Below are positions 63,340 to 64,000 of a stretch of 64,000 nt of DNA, in pieces (within the stretch, counting starts at the first letter, position 1; the number at the start of each line of letters is the position of its first letter). The DNA lies in assembly GCA_031761875.1 (NCBI GenBank), contig CP134492.1, positions 682,001-746,000 of the forward strand. The letters run 5' to 3'. Both the position numbers and the translations under genes were made by a program. This DNA is from Bacillaceae bacterium IKA-2. Its GTDB lineage: Bacteria; Bacillota; Bacilli; Bacillales; Anaerobacillaceae. Under the pieces are notes generated by a model. That model saw nothing but the letters and a program-made list of their open reading frames with translations, did not search any database and had not been told where the DNA came from.

Positions 63340-64000
63340 GTGCGAAAAAAATTAATCATTGGCACCCTACTATTTTCAATAATATCAGTATTAAGTGTTT
63401 CTATTTATATAAGTATTATTTTTGCTGGAAACTATGCAATTGATAATAAAAAGCTTGTCATGGATGCAACGACTACATTAGTTGATGGAGATGGGGAAGT
63501 AATTACAAAACTGTTTGTTGAAAATCGACAAATTGTCGCGATTTCCGCTGTACCTACTCACGTTCAGGATGCTTTTGTGGCCGTAGAGGACGCCCGGTTT
63601 TATGGTCATCGCGGCATCGATTTCCGATCAATAGGTCGAGCTCTTTATAAAGATATAATCGCTCGGGCAAAGGTCGAAGGTGGAAGTACAATTACTCAGC
63701 AATTAGTGAAAAATACGTTTTTATCTAATGAAAAGACATGGATGCGAAAAACCAAAGAAGTTTTGATCGCAATTAACCTTGAACGTCGTTATAGTAAGCA
63801 GGAAATTCTTGAAATGTATTTAAATCGGATCTATTTTGGTCACGGGGCATATGGAATTCAAGCTGCTTCTGGACTTTATTTTAATAAAGACATTGCGGAG
63901 TTAACAATTGATGAAGGGGCCTTATTGGCTAGTTTACCAAAAGCACCAAATACATTTTCGCCGTTTAATAATCCTGAATTAAGCAAACAACGAAGAGACC
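63340..64000 (+). CDS. pbpF: Class A penicillin-binding protein, PbpF-like (partial, runs off the window)
   Basis: 220 codons from GTG 63340 after GAAAGGGGGGG; the frame is still open at the window end. An N-terminal membrane anchor (about 5-30) is followed by the glycosyltransferase family 51 domain: catalytic Glu in AVEDARFYGHRGID, GGSTITQQLVKNTF, and KQEILEMYLNRIYFGHGAYGIQAAS. It polymerises lipid II glycan strands; the transpeptidase domain would follow. Placement after yhaA matches B. subtilis pbpF, a forespore PBP. Confidence 0.9.
   Translation, partial: MRKKLIIGTLLFSIISVLSVSIYISIIFAGNYAIDNKKLVMDATTTLVDGDGEVITKLFVENRQIVAISAVPTHVQDAFVAVEDARFYGHRGIDFRSIGRALYKDIIARAKVEGGSTITQQLVKNTFLSNEKTWMRKTKEVLIAINLERRYSKQEILEMYLNRIYFGHGAYGIQAASGLYFNKDIAELTIDEGALLASLPKAPNTFSPFNNPELSKQRRD

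Noticed and set aside
1-64000. CRISPR arrays, rRNA or tRNA genes
   Set aside because: No regularly spaced direct repeats and no complete tRNA or rRNA signatures were seen on either strand.

Overview
The window is low-GC chromosomal DNA from an endospore-forming member of the Bacillaceae. Evidence for this is an alpha/beta-type SASP, YheC/YheD spore-coat ATP-grasp proteins, YhaL, a YjcZ-type peptide, ScoC/Hpr and PrsA. The gene order from 34 to 64 kb also follows the Bacillus subtilis yheB-yheA-yhaX-yhzD-yhaO-yhaN-yhaM-yhaL-prsA-hpr-yhaH-serC-hit-ecsA-ecsB-yhaA-pbpF block. Species cannot be fixed from sequence alone; the acidic PrsA and surface protein would suit an alkaliphile or halotolerant Bacillus relative.

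Layout. 0-10 kb: AarF/UbiB kinase, a small secreted peptide, RluF, a two-gene ABC exporter behind a possible attenuator leader, PgmB, a cold-shock protein, a DDAH-like hydrolase, two small unknowns, DegV and Dps. 10.5-16.9 kb: cydABCD (cytochrome bd and its assembly ABC transporter), then an orphan 'CGCGG' RiPP-like peptide. 17-22.5 kb: a cNMP/CBS/DUF294 protein with a DnaQ-like exonuclease, an LPXTA-anchored acidic surface protein with its class D sortase, and a CcdA-like membrane protein. 22.6-26.8 kb: SASP, small proteins, then cadC-cadA and a convergent msrA. 27-34 kb: a diguanylate cyclase and four tandem YheC/YheD paralogues. 34-45.6 kb: yheB, yheA, yhaX-like, yhzD, an Lsm-like coat-type protein, yhaON, cssRS, yhaM. 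45.6-51.5 kb: an IS21-family element whose istA is split by an intact RIT element of three tyrosine recombinases. 51.5-64 kb: yhaL, a YjcZ peptide, prsA, hpr, yhaH, serC, hit, an acyl-CoA ligase, ecsAB, yhaA, ccdA and the start of pbpF.

Most notable result: two neighbouring genes each carry a single in-frame TGA exactly at their functional cysteine codon. In the CadA P-type ATPase the TGA is in the N-terminal metal-binding TCxxC motif (giving TUxxC). In MsrA it is at the catalytic cysteine of GCFWG (giving GUFWG). Both genes have good ribosome-binding sites upstream, long intact reading frames downstream and a hairpin just after the TGA. The simplest reading is that both are selenoproteins. 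An ordinary ORF caller truncates both and loses the active sites.

Four dispersed repeat families also occupy the intergenic spaces: a 117-175 bp element with inverted termini (six full or partial copies), a roughly 140 bp hairpin repeat (two copies), a purine/pyrimidine-biased 'GAAAGTTGG...CCAACTTTC' family (five), and short GGTGTCTGACACC near-palindromes (two).
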